In this document: positions 37,279 to 49,200 of the stretch, piece after piece | Numbering within the stretch: the stretch's first letter is position 1 | Layout: each line of letters opens with the position of its first letter | Assembly: GCA_900175165.2 (NCBI GenBank) | Contig: FWWN02000587.1 | Coordinates: forward strand, 1 to 64,000 | Reading direction: 5' to 3' | From: Rhizomucor pusillus | Lineage: Eukaryota > Mucoromycota > Mucoromycetes > Mucorales > Lichtheimiaceae | Length of the DNA stretch: 64,000 bases | The notes under the pieces: generated by a model | Told to the model about the DNA's origin: nothing | Databases searched by the model: none | Seen by the model: the letters and a program-made list of their open reading frames with translations, nothing else | Translations under genes and position numbers: made by a program

Positions 37279-38898
37279 TTACTCCACCATCGCTTCATGC
37301 TCCTTGTTCTCGCCATTTCCTTCTTCCTGCTCCTCTTCTTCCTCCATATCGATGTCGGGTAACGGGAATGTCAGAATGGCCGCCACACCACTTAGCATAT
37401 TCAATTCTACCAGTCACGTTACAGCTTTAGATATCACACCATTGAGAGTCCTGCCACGCAGACACTTACGTTCTCCAGATACGTGCATACTTGAAAACAC
37501 ACGTACTTCTCCGCCCATTTGGCGTACAGATTCGACAAGGGCAACGTACTTTTTACGGGTCGCCATATCTGCGGATCTGAAGAGTTCGTCCGTAACGAGC
37601 AGGGTGCCGATAGCTCCGTGTTCGTTTGCCATTGCAACGTGTTTGTATCCATAAAATGCTCGATCTGGATCGTTGTTTAACATGTTGTAGAATTGATCGA
37701 GTGCTTGGACCTCGCGCGCGGCTTTGGTGTCTGCTAATTTAGCCTGGATTGCAGGATCTTGCATGACTTCATTCAAGGAATGTTTGTGTCCGCTTGAACT
37801 ATGGATGAGAACAAACTTTGGTCTGTTTTCCATCAACACCTTGTTATCGGTTTTCTAAAAGAAAGATTATGTATATATTCTCACAGATAACTCGGTAATG
37901 CTATCAACATACCACCGCCTGATCAAAAATATATTGGTATAATTGCTCCTAAAACGGGATGCATTTATACGCATAATTTTCCAACAAGCATGATAATCAT
38001 AACGTACCCTGACAAATCCGGGGCTAGCAATGATGATAGCTTTCAAAATGTCAAAATGAAATAAGCGAAGTATAGCTTGGTAAACTTGGTCGTAGAATTT
38101 CTCCAAACCCTGTGAATGCAACATAAGTGTGTTAGCAGGAAATATGAATAGAGAATGGATGCGTTTCACAGCCAACCTTTTCGTGGTTTGTAACGGAACC
38201 TTTCCGTTTTCTTGGAATTGGTGTTTCTATCCGTTGCTTTACGATGGTCATATGCTGGGTCAAAAAACAGATATTGGCCAGTCCCTCTTGGCAGACAATG
38301 GCTGCTACATCTGCCTGCTTGGATATATCGCATGCGTCTTCTACTCGTTCAAGCGCGATAATGTCCCATTCAGGTTTATACAATGTAAAGTTTCGATTCA
38401 GCTCGAGATCAATCGTGTGATAACTGCCGATCTAACGGCATGATGATGAGTTGCAAAACTTTAATAATAATCTCTCAGTTCATGTAAGAACCTTGACGTG
38501 TGGATTCTCTGCTGCGACTTTGCCGTTGATGCGTAGTAAGCCCACTTGTGGATCAAAATCTACGCTTTCCACTGTGATAGTCAAAACGAGTCGCATTCTT
38601 TGGCTGGTTGTCGATCCAGTTGCACTTTCTGACTGCAGACGTCTGTTATACATAGTATGTAAGAAGTGTGCTTCTTTTCATCGTTATTGTTGTAAAGTTT
38701 ACCGAACCGTCGTCGCTTTGATCATGTCTTCTTTGGATATTAAATTGTAGACATGCCACATGTCCTCCAATTCTTCGGGGTACAGTGTGACATGTCCAGA
38801 CGAGTCCTTTTCGATTGTCTTGTTTATTAACTAGATCAAGTCGGTTTCAATGAATACTTTGTTTGAAGATCGACATGTAGGTGTGGACTCACTCTCAT
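37279..38898 (-). CDS. DOM34: Dom34/Pelota, ribosome rescue factor
   Basis: Eight exons: 38898-38893, 38830-38703, 38642-38492, 38431-38177, 38109-38008, 37948-37913, 37854-37470, 37406-37279; 396 residues. Dom34/Pelota resembles eRF1 and, with Hbs1, splits stalled ribosomes in no-go and non-stop decay. The N-terminal domain has [17 protein letters not shown] and [11 protein letters not shown]. The central domain includes PIPRKRKGS and [11 protein letters not shown], and the C-terminal eRF1_3 domain has [16 protein letters not shown] and YGYKHV. It ends in an acidic tail. As expected for Pelota, no GGQ peptide-release motif is seen. The first coding exon is only ATGAGA, spliced with a consensus GTGAGT donor to restore the conserved start MRLI. 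The start is shared with a short divergent promoter facing VPS36. Confidence 0.95.
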
Positions 38899-39146
38899 TG
38901 TTGTTTACAGAAATAGGAATAGGCTGCAGAGAGGAAGTAGAGTAAGAGTATAGTCGTGTGTACGTTCTATAATATTTCGCTGCTGTTGCTGCTGCTGCGA
39001 CTGCTGCGACGACGACGTTTACGTTGCTGGAGGGAAAAAAAAGGTGAGCAGAGCGTGCAGGCATATCAATCAGCGGAGTACCTGTGTTTCCCAATGCCTT
39101 TGCCTCTTCTGCGCGCGCAGAAGCCTTGCACCACCACCACTACCGT

Positions 39147-41116
39147 ATGAAATATTTCGAACCGACTGAGGTGTCGTCGTCCTGGCGACCTATTCTTCGA
39201 TCGAATGAATCACTCATTGTTCAGCAAGGCAGCGTCGGGCTGTACGAGCGGTAGGTTTGAATGGCTGTGGACATTGGGTTTAAACTGAAACATCGCAGTA
39301 AAGACAAACTAGCCGATTACCAAGACGGTACCTGCTATCTGACCTCGCACCGTATTATTTATGTCGACAATGCAAAACCGCGAGAGCGTGCTGCCCAAAT
39401 CGAATTGAGTCTTGTCAAGGACATTGAGAGTTATGTAAATATTTGATATCAAGGATTTATTGGCACTTTACTCTGACGAGCAATTGTTCAAGGGCGGTTT
39501 TTTGCGAGCCTCGCCAAAACTCATTATCTACTTGGCAGAACCTCCTGCTCGACAGAAAACTCGATCCTCGGCAAATTCACCTGTCACTTCAACCTGGGTG
39601 TGTGCTATTTGTTCATTTTCTAATCAGGGCAGTCACGACGTATGCAGCTTATGCGGCGTTAAGCGGACGAATCAAAACAGCAGCGATAATAATGTAGAAC
39701 CAACACTGACTTCGTCAAGCAACGATAACGTAGCAGAAAATGAAGATGGATTAGCTTGCAGAGTATGCACGTTCCTAAACCATCCAAGCATGATACAATG
39801 CGAAATGTGCGGAGCGGATTTGCCTCGATCTCTATCACCATCTATATCCACTCAATCAACTGTATCGCTTGGGAACCTTCGACTTGAGGACGACGCCCAC
39901 GTCCGCATTGCATTTCGAGCAGGTGGACAATCAAGCTTTTTAGCCAAACTCAAAAATGCGCTGGAAGCAAAAGCATGGGATAAAGTGAGTTGACCAGATA
40001 GATGATTTAGCTGCATATATTCTAATCAACGAACCTGTTGTTTCCAGGTTATCGATACATCTACAGTGAGCACAAATAAGAGTATATCTTCACCGCTTTT
40101 GCGGGGAGTGGGTATCAGTATGTTACATCGAATGCATTGCGGCAGTGGATGTAGCGTTTGCTCAATGCCCAAATTAGGCGCTATACAGGATCGCATCGAG
40201 AAGAATACAATAGAGGCAAACGAAACTATATCAGACGCATTCCAGGACTTGGATCGACTTATGGCAAAGGCGACGGAAATGGTAGCGTGATGAAGATACA
40301 ATTGACAGGGATCTTGGATCTGATTATTGATGCTGGGAAACATAGGTTAAGCTTGCAGAGTCTATATCTGTAAAGATGAACAAAGAAGAAAACAACAACA
40401 GCGATGGAGACATGACAAAACTGCGAACATATTTGATGAATTTGGGTATATCAGACCCGGTAACAAGGTAACGACTTCTCTGGCGCGCTCAATCGCCCGC
40501 ATAACTTATATTTTGTGTAAAGAGGATCTGCAGGTTCAATATACCACCAAGAGCTTGCCAGAGAGCTTGCAGAATTCCTCGATAGATTTTTAGACAAGCA
40601 AGACGGTATGAAATCTCTAACGGATCTCTATTGCATTTTCAACCGGGCGCGAGGAGTAGGTAAGTATAGTCATTTCAGATCGACTGCACAAACCGTTTGT
40701 AGATATTCATGATCTCTTGCAGCGTTGATATCACCCGAGGATCTATATAAAGCCAGCCAGCAGTTTGAAGCGCTGCAGCTGCCTTTCAGATTACGCCGTT
40801 TTCCCAGTGGACTCTTGGTCGTACAGTCTTTGGATATGGACGACGACCGCGCAGCGCAGCGTATCCTTCAGCATGTGCAAGAACAGGGAGGAACCATCAC
40901 TGCACTGCAGTTGGCCGAAATTGAAAACCTGGCGTTAGCTTTAGCGCAGGAGCAGCTTATAGTAAGAACAAATGCAGTGGTTGGAAAACGTATGCGTTAT
41001 CTCTCACAAACTGCAATTTTTCCACATAGATTGCAGAACAAAAAGGACTCGTGTGTCGAGACGAAGGACCAGCAGGATTGACGTTTTACGAAAACCGATT
41101 TTTATTACTGCAATAA
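39147..41116 (+). CDS. VPS36: ESCRT-II subunit Vps36 with two NZF zinc fingers
   Basis: Eight exons: 39147-39250, 39299-39434, 39493-39984, 40048-40281, 40346-40467, 40523-40659, 40723-40961, 41030-41116; 516 residues. Vps36 links ubiquitinated cargo and phosphoinositides to ESCRT-II in multivesicular body sorting. The split GLUE domain ([43 protein letters not shown]) carries two NZF fingers, [15 protein letters not shown] and [14 protein letters not shown], as in budding yeast rather than animals. The C-terminal EAP30 winged-helix region has [29 protein letters not shown] and [15 protein letters not shown]. The first two introns remove in-frame stops and restore motifs matching yeast Vps36. 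Transcribed divergently from DOM34 across 248 nt. Confidence 0.95.
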
Positions 41117-41462
41117 ACACAACATACCCCTATCAACTATCGCATTGCAGTAGCCTACGAGAGAGCGGAAATAACCACTGGTTAGCTCTACCGGTTCAAG
41201 AAAGAAAGTGGGAAAGGGGAATATATCTCGGCGAGACTTTGACTTTCTGAAATGTGGGGTTTCATTTCAGAAAGCTTCGAACCCGCCTTGTAATAGAATG
41301 TATTTGAGAAGATAAAGTTCAACGAGAATGTACCTTTTCGATAAACTGTTGAAGGAAACGCGGAAAGAGAAACAAGGTAAGGGAAGGTTTGGGGAATATC
41401 GTGGTATTTATATATTGTTATGCTCGGGGAATGAAAAAAATTTTCTATCGGGGCTGCTAGTA
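41117..41462. other. Convergent intergenic region with a hairpin
   Basis: About 350 nt between the 3' ends of VPS36 and membrane-protein copy A. It contains the perfect 12-bp inverted repeat listed separately and is otherwise A-rich UTR-like sequence. Confidence 0.55.
41243..41274. repeat. Perfect 12-bp inverted repeat, 8-nt loop
   Basis: Arms ctttctgaaatg (41243-41254) and catttcagaaag (41263-41274) are exact reverse complements around tggggttt. The position between two converging genes suggests a transcript-end or RNA-structure role, or a MITE footprint; neither is shown. Confidence 0.8.
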
Positions 41463-43601
41463 CTACTGCTGCTCCTGAGAGTACGACCGCCGTCGTGCTC
41501 GAATTGGATGGAGTTCATCCTGTAAACCAAAAGCAATGTGACCCGGTCGGCCGTCAGCGCGCTTTGTTTCTCCAAATTTAATATCAACTTGATTAGCGTA
41601 TCGGAATAGGGTATTCTGGCCGGCGTGGGACATGCCTTTGAACTTTTCACGGGCGGCAGCGGTCAGACCCGTGACAAGCAAAGCAATTTGTGAATTACCA
41701 CGAGAGATGCCGTTTGTCTGGTATAAAGCAATAATCCACATTGTGATCCACCAAAGCAGAGGTATCAGGCACACGAGAGAAATCGAGTAGTAAGCACCAG
41801 CATCGAGCTCAAACATTGTTCCGTTTGAGTAACATGCCCATCCAGGGAAGGCCAAATACCATGCCGGGTTCGTGATCACAAGGGATAGATCGGATTTGTG
41901 CAGCATATCTGCAAAAAAGTTATCGATCGTATTGCGGTCTGCATTTGCCTCGGCCCAGCCATGTGCTATCCGATTCCGGAGCGCATGCTCATTCATGTTT
42001 GTCAAGATGGCGATAATCGACAGCTGATAACTGTAGGCGTTCAGCATCGTCATCGAATCCACACTGAGATATTCGCCGTATGATAAGGGTTGCCAGTATG
42101 TTCTGTTGCTAAGTAAATCGTAATCGATTTGCACCGGGTCCGAAGACTGAACAATCGGCCTTGTTTCCCTTCGATTAAGGACAGCAAAAACTGTATTGTT
42201 ACGATACGTGCGTATCGTGCAGCGATCCACTTGTATTTGATCGGATTTCGCTGTCGCATTGTCGGCTCGTCCTTGGTAGCTCAAGCGCACAAAAGTCTGA
42301 TCACCGACGCGAGCTCTTATATCAGGGATAATGGAATCATTCGCAATACGTGGCACGGATGCCTGGAAAACATCGTAGTATGTGCGTCCATGCATGGTTC
42401 CGTCGTAGAATACCATTGGCAATGCTGGATAAGAACTTGGATCTGCATCGTTGTAGTGGTAATAATCCGGCAAGGTCGTCGGGTTTCCTGTTTTGGCATC
42501 TACAATGGACGCAGTTTCGAACGAAGCAGGCTCGCATTCCAACTTGGTATGGAGAAATTTAACATTGTCAAAGGTGCAGTTAAGCGCATTGTTCGGGCAT
42601 CTATAGTTGGCAGTCGAGGAGGTATTGGAGGCTGTAGTGTCAAAGGCGAGAAATAGAAGATTCTCGGACTTTAAGCCGTAGTTAAGTCGCATGTCATAGG
42701 TGGATGTTGTTGCAGAGAGGGAGGACATGTCATAAGATGTTACGTTTGTGAACGCCATTTTTGCGTCGCCTAACACGCAATAGGAAATATCATCAGACGT
42801 TTTAAGGATTTCTTGAGACATTGGCCCCAGAAGAATAAGGCCAAGCTGAAAGATTAATGTAGGTATAATTATGGTATCCATGCGAATAGTTGCTATCACT
42901 CGAAGTATGCCTGCGAAAAAAAGAAATTAAAACGGGTCAGAAAAAAAAAGATGGAATCAGCTATTTTCATGATTCGATTGTTGTACCTCCTACGCCTCGA
43001 GTGCAAGCGTCGTAGACATCTAGTAAACTTAAACTACCTCCGTTCTGTAGACGGACCCATTTGTATTCAGACACAGCACTGTAAATCGCGACATGTCAGG
43101 ACACCATTGCAAAGTGGGAGGAGCATAATGCAACGAGCAAAGAGGTGTGCACTTACTATCCAATACCACCGGCGATACACATCTTTAAGAGTGTGACGAC
43201 CAAAGAGAGGGTCGCAGTTACTCGCATGCCATTTGGAGCATAATTGATGTCCTTCCCATCTGCATCTATATATATATAGATCATGACTCCCATCAAAACG
43301 CCAGACGAAACAAGGGTAAGGATTGGTATCAACAACATTGCCACAAAATCCTTGATAGTGGCTAGTCTTCGCCATATAGATTTTTTAGGCTATATCCAGG
43401 TCGTTTCCTTTGTTTTGAAAATGCAAAAGACCAAGTTTTTAATTTTGAATTATTTACCTTTTTATCTTTCTCTTTCTGCATTTCCCCGTAACTGGACATT
43501 TCTATTTCATCTGTACTATTGTTGCTTCCGTGCCTTCGGTGACTATAACCGTCACTCATGGCCTCTGGTGATGTGAGCGGGCTATCTTCATTGAACCTCA
43601 T
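41463..43601 (-). CDS. Multi-pass membrane protein, DUF3176-like, copy A
   Basis: Four exons: 43601-43458, 43389-43157, 43078-42987, 42910-41463; 638 residues. A hydrophilic N-terminus is followed by two membrane segments (FVAMLLIPILTLVSSGVLMG and a VTATLSLVVTLLKMCIAGG segment), then EYKWVRLQNGG, LSLLDVYDACTRGVGG and a third segment (IIIPTLIFQLGLILLG). A large Asn/Thr-rich, glycosylation-prone lumenal or extracellular domain follows, then a last membrane segment (YYSISLVCLIPLLWWITMW) and a short cytosolic tail. The order resembles fungal DUF3176 proteins; that link is inferred from layout. Function is unknown. An acceptor-like ttgcag just before the ATG hints at a 5' UTR intron. A paralogue with identical lengths of exons 2 and 3 lies directly upstream. 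Confidence 0.8.
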
Positions 43602-43807
43602 GCTTGGGACGGGCGGGGCGCTGCAAAGAAAGAAAAAACACAAAAAGAAGAGGAGACTCCTGAACTTCCATTACTGCCGATCACACTTAATAAGGTTTCT
43701 GTGGCACAGTCAGATTCCTTACCCTTTCAGGCAAGTCTGCGCCACACATGCAGCAAAGTATCCAAGTCAGAAGCTGCTGTTTATATTATTTCTTTTCAAT
43801 TTTCATT

Positions 43808-46015
43808 TTATTTCGACCGAATAGGATCCATTTCTCCTTCAACACCAAACGCAACGTGACCAGGTCTTCGTTTATCTGAAAGCTTCGTCTCGCCAAACTG
43901 CACATCGACCTGAGTAGCTCTGCTAAACAGTGCACTTGATCCAGAGTGGGACAAGCCTTTCATCTTCTTTTGCGCAGCATCTGTGAGACCAGTGACCAAT
44001 AAGGCAATTTGGGAGTTGCGCCGGGATACTCCGTTTGTCAGGTACACGCTCATGATCCAAGTCAGGAACCACCAAAGCAATGGGATCAGAAGCACAAGAC
44101 AAACTGAGTAGTACGCGGCACGGTTCAGTCGATATATCGATACGCCTGGCTGATAGCACCCTACACTGGAATTCACAAACAATACATACTCCAGGTCTGT
44201 AGAAGGTTCTGGGCGCGACAGGACGGCAGCTTGATCTCCAAATGATAAGAGGGTGGAAATGAAATCATTTACAGGTGGTGAGGTTGCGAAAGGTCCCTTT
44301 TTGGTCACCCACAAAGCAAGTCGCATGAAATCCTCCGGATCGTACGTCACCAAGTTCGCCATGTGTGATAGCTGTAAAGAATAAGCGTTTAGCATGGCGC
44401 GAGTCTGGTTGTAACTAGGATCGTCCTTGTTAACGATATCCAAGGCCGAAGCATTTGCAAGAAGGTCATAGTCCAACGGCAGTGGCGTCGTGTTTTGTAC
44501 CGAGCGCGATCCGGCTCGGATATTAGCAAAAACAAATTCGGTGCTATTTATATAAGAGCGTAAAGTACACTCCTGCACCGTAACGTCTTTGGCATCGACG
44601 TACGTAGGAAATGCCCCGTTGTTCTTGTCGCTTAGAACAACAAAGGTTTGGTCGCCTACGTATGGCCGCACGGCTCTGACATTTGGAGAAATATAGCTAT
44701 CGACTGTCATGTTCCTTATATCATAAATTGTACGAGACTGCATCGACCCCGAGTAGAAAACTCTTGGAGTCTGGACGCTGGTAGAATAACTGTTTGCATT
44801 GAATCCATAGTATGCTGCTAAGCTCGTAGCGTTTCGTGTCTGTTCATTGATGATAAGCGAAGTATTGAAAGACCCCCGTTGGCACTCGAACATCGTCGAG
44901 AGGACTTATACGTCTCGAAAAGTGCAATTGACGGCGAGATTGTCGCACATGTAGGATGTCGGTATAAGATTATCTGCAAAGTTAAATTGGTCTCCTCTCG
45001 CTATCACAGTGTCGTACCCGAGACGGACTGGATAATCTCGCTTGATACCGGTATGTGTGCGCATGTCGTAGGGATACTTTAGACCTGAAAAGTCAATGTA
45101 ATATGGATGATTGTAATATATACGAGATTGGAACATGTTAGTACAGAAAGAAACATTCTCTGCCGTTATAATCTGCTGCGATGCTGGTCCCATAGCTATT
45201 AGACCCAATTGGAATATAATAGTTGGAATAATGACAAGGTCAAAGCGGATGCCGGTGATCACTCGCAGTAAACCTAGCGACATCGATCATCGGTTGAATA
45301 TCTGCTTTGCAACAATGCATATTTCCCCTGACTACAGAATCTTACCACCAACACCTCTCGTACATGCGTCGTATACTTCCAGCAAGCTCAATCGGCCACC
45401 GCGTTGCAGTCGTACCCACTTGAACTCTGAGACAGCACTGCCAGTGCAGTGAGTACCTGCAATAACACAATGCTGCCTAAACTGAGCGATTACTTACTAT
45501 CCAATTCCGCTGGCTATGCACATTTTTAGCAACGTCATTAAGAGTGCTATAAGCGTAGGTATCTTCATGCCGCCTCGCGTGTAATTAATTGTTTGTCCAT
45601 CGGCGTCAGCATACACAAAGATTAAGACACCAATCAAGACCGCAGTGACGGCAACGTTGAGAATAGGCAAAACGACCATCGAGAATGCTTCTCGGAAATC
45701 ACCAAGGATACTCCAAAATTTCTTCAGAACCTATCTGTATAGTGAGATTCAGCGTGATCTATCTACTTTGCGCTTCTCTGCATACACTTTTTTCTTCTTC
45801 ATCTTTTTCTTTTTCTTTTCCTCGGTGTTTGTAGCAACCGGTGTCTGCGAACCTTCACCTTGATCTTCTTCTTGCCCCGGTGGCAGTGACGAGGTGGTGG
45901 AGGCTGCAGAGGGCGCACCCTGATCCCTTCTATCTCCCGCTTGTTCGTTACTACTACTATGCTGTTGATCTGTCTGAATAGTTTCCCTGATGTTATTCTC
46001 TTCGTCGTGAACCAT
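43808..46015 (-). pseudogene. DUF3176-like membrane protein, copy B, with an in-frame stop
   Basis: Same layout as copy A: exons 46015-45788, 45730-45498, 45437-45346 and 45273-43808, with exons 2 and 3 of exactly 233 and 92 nt as in copy A. Conserved blocks include ADADGQTINYTRGGMKIP, VSEFKWVRLQRGG, VYDACTRGVGG and SLVLLIPLLWWFLTW near the C-terminus. The reading frame is broken once, at 44906-44908, where TAA replaces the lysine codon of copy A (FDNVK versus FRDV-stop). The frame is otherwise open to its end, so this is a recent pseudogene, a base error, or a gene needing read-through. No splice pair removes the stop sensibly. The first intron could also start at 45766, but 45787 gives a normal length. 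Confidence 0.72.
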
Positions 46016-46180
46016 GCTGGAAAAAGAGCAACTTTCTGTACAACTCTAAAGAGGAAAGGAAAGAAAAAGGCAAGAACCAAAAAGATCTTGTACCTTTTTC
46101 GCAAAGTTCCCCTCGTGACACGAGGTGAGCTGGTGCTAGTTGTTAGTTAATAACTTGACTCTATCCATATAAAAATAGCA

Positions 46181-46227
46181 GAAAAAAGAAAAGAAAAGAA
46201 AAGAAAAGAAAAGAATAGAAAAGAAAG
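46181..46227 (+). repeat. (AAAAG)n simple repeat
   Basis: About nine imperfect AAAAG units between the start of membrane-protein copy B and the end of the RasGEF gene. Confidence 0.85.
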
Positions 46228-46246
46228 ACATAAGCTTTATTGCTTT

Positions 46247-49200
46247 TTACAGACCGGACTCTTTGAGACGTCGTGCGATAGTGTCTTCGTCGCGTTCTCT
46301 GTGTATGGCGATGTTAGCAAAAGAAGGATTCTAGAAAAAGTCAAGGCATGTACTCACCTAGGCTCCAGTGCTAAACTTAAATTATACAGTGTTTCCTCAT
46401 CCCTGCTTGACTGCAGATGGGTCTTGATAAATTCTTGTATGTCAGGGACAGCTTGTAACAGATAAGGAGTGGACTGGTACTGCTGTAATTCGCGGATCAC
46501 TTCGGCCGTTTTCATCCGCTTTGCAAAGTTGATCAAGTGATTAGACTTCTTCAAAAAGTTGCTATTACCGTCTTCGATGAATGTAAGGTCTTGTAAGTAA
46601 ATACCGAGGAAAGGGATACAAGGAGGATTAACTTTATGTATGATATCGCGGTACTCTGTAAAGTTTTTATTTGCTCCCATGAGTCGACGGATCCCTGCCA
46701 GGATTTGCATTGGACGAGCACCCATAAGCTACGTGAATATGTCACATTAACCTAACAATTTATGTCATCTTTATATGTCGGTAGCTTTCATACCTCCCAT
46801 GTCCGTTTAAGGCGACCGATGGAGCTGTTATCAAATGCCGAAAGGATCGCCATGCAAGTATTGTAGTTGTTCAGTTGCCGACATTTCTTTCATATGGCGG
46901 TCAGCACATCCAGGAAGGCAGGATCATCCATGGTCCATATCTATATCTTTACCTCAGCAACATATATCCAGTGTTTCACGACTGCAGCTCGTTTCTTGAC
47001 CTCGTCCTTGCTTAAAATGGAATCCGTGACCCAGGCAGTCACTTGATTAGAGTATTCTATTGAAGCTTTCACGTTGGCTGCAATATGCTCCGAGTCGCCT
47101 TTTCCCCAATTCTTATCGAGGCATTCAACTGGCTTGATGCGGCTGTATAGTTTTGAATCCATAATCGTCAACTGCCTAGCAAGCTCCAAAGGATCGATAT
47201 CCAGGAATCGGATCCGTTTCAGGCTTTTAGGTAACACAGGTGCCGGCATATCGGACGTGCGCACATTAAGTGTCATCTTTTTGATCTGGCTTTCCTCCGA
47301 ATCCATTCGTTTCCGTATGATTTTTATGAGTTGGTCAGCTCCAAACTGCATCGACTCCCGCACAGTTGTGTCGGCAAACGACAGCAGATCTGGCAAAATC
47401 GCACGATCCTCTTCGTCGTTGTAATACGTTTCGAGCCACTGCTTGATTACCTTGAAGACGCTTGAAGCTGTCCATTAGCTGTGTCCATATACGTTATGAT
47501 TTCTGAGTTCTTTACATACCGCAAGCGTACAAGTTTCAATTTCTTTTCGTGCCATATCTCGAGCTCCTCAGAAGTCAATTCTGGAGGAGGGACAAGGGAA
47601 TATCTCTTGAAGAGCGCATCAAACATCTCCCGAGTCGTACAGAAAGAGCGGTATGTAAGTAGAAAAGTAGTAATAAATTTGGAATCTGCTCACAGCGTTA
47701 ATGCATAAAAATCCCGACATCAATTAACTACAACGTCCTTACCTAGTTGATCGTGTTGCGTCAAACGTTGGACCAGGGCTGCAAGAGTTCCTCCTTTGAC
47801 GTTCCCTTCCATGTTGAAGACAATTTCATTTGGGTTGTAGTCAGAACCAAGGAAGTCTGTCCTCTCGTTCACTGAAGGACTCGAGCCTGGAGTGCTTGAG
47901 GTAAGCATGTCAGGTTGAGGGGTAGCAGGCGCACCGCTGATTGTGTCACGCCTTCGTGCCAATGTATCTTCTCCAAAGAATTTAGCAAGTTTGTCGTTTG
48001 ACTGGTATCTACCGACATTTTCAACTTTCTGCACCCCTTGGTCGAGAGGCATACACGGATCGACTGGATTGCTATCCTTCACACGTTCGTCTACCATCTC
48101 CAATGTATGGCTCGCACGATCTGGCAATATATGACGCATTGCATCGTGAGAAGGCCGACGGCCTGCGCCGCCTTCTGGTATCTGTGCTGGAACTCCTTGA
48201 GTCGCTAAATGTCGGCTCAACAAGCAAATCTCTTGTGCATTGGATTCCACCGTCTTTGTGCACGTCTCGATAGTATCGAACGACGTAATGATTGTTTTTG
48301 GAACCACGTGGGGGCTAGAGATCTTTTGAGATTCGATAAAGAGCGCACCCATTGCATTACAGATTTCCTGCTTGGCCGCCGATAATCTGATTGCATGAGA
48401 TGATTTCAGCGTGCTAAAGTCATCCACTGAAGTCAAAAATTGGCTTGTCGTATTACTTAGGTTCCGGAACTGTGCAACAAGCAAAGGGATATTTGACTTG
48501 ACTTTGGACAAGATTGTAGATTCATCTGCTGCTGAAAGGACATCGCGGACGCTATCCATGAACGATGATATTGCACCGTGAACGTTGTCAGCTAATACAA
48601 GCAGCGTAGTGATTGCATCCGGTTTGGCGCCGATGGCTGCGGTGTTGCGCCATCGAGGTGGGGAATTGCCAGATTGCAATAGCTTTGGCGCACTGTCCAG
48701 AATTTCGATCCGCATATCCTGAGCTGCAGATAAGAAATTCCTAACCGCTGCAAGCACTTCGTCCGCATCTAGCTGTAGCTTATTAATCGCTTCTGGCGGT
48801 GGCCAGGCTCCTGAGGCCACTTTGGCAGATAGCACAAGCTTTGCAAGGGCGGCCAGTAAAGCTCTGTGATGTGTCCTGAGCTGCTTACTGGCCTTTAAGT
48901 TTGGCGAATTTTCCTTGTCGACGGCGTTGGAAACGTAGAGTAGCAACCGTATCTGTTGGACGATAAGCAAGGCTTCTTTGCGGAATGAATCAATTTGGCC
49001 CTGCTGCACCGAACCTTTCAGGTTACGAACAGCGTGTGCAACAAGGGATGACAACTGATTCCAATTTCGAGGAGTTTCATCAAGACCCCTACCGCCCATT
49101 GTAGCAAGACTTAACCTTGCATCTTCAGGAAGCGGATGGGCTACTACCGCTGCCGTTGGAACTGGAGATCTCGAGTGCTATTGCTACCCATTAATCTCGC

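Noticed and set aside
39251..39263. In-frame stops TAG and TGA after SVGLYER in VPS36, suggesting a pseudogene
   Set aside because: A canonical intron (39251-39298) removes both stops and rebuilds the yeast-like SVGLYxxK text.
39435..39453. A 19-nt intron in VPS36
   Set aside because: An acceptor at 39492 gives a normal 58-nt intron and restores the GLUE motif [13 protein letters not shown], so the tiny intron is unnecessary.
45731..45766. A 36-nt intron in membrane-protein copy B
   Set aside because: An upstream donor (45787) gives a 57-nt intron with the same phase and better agreement with copy A.
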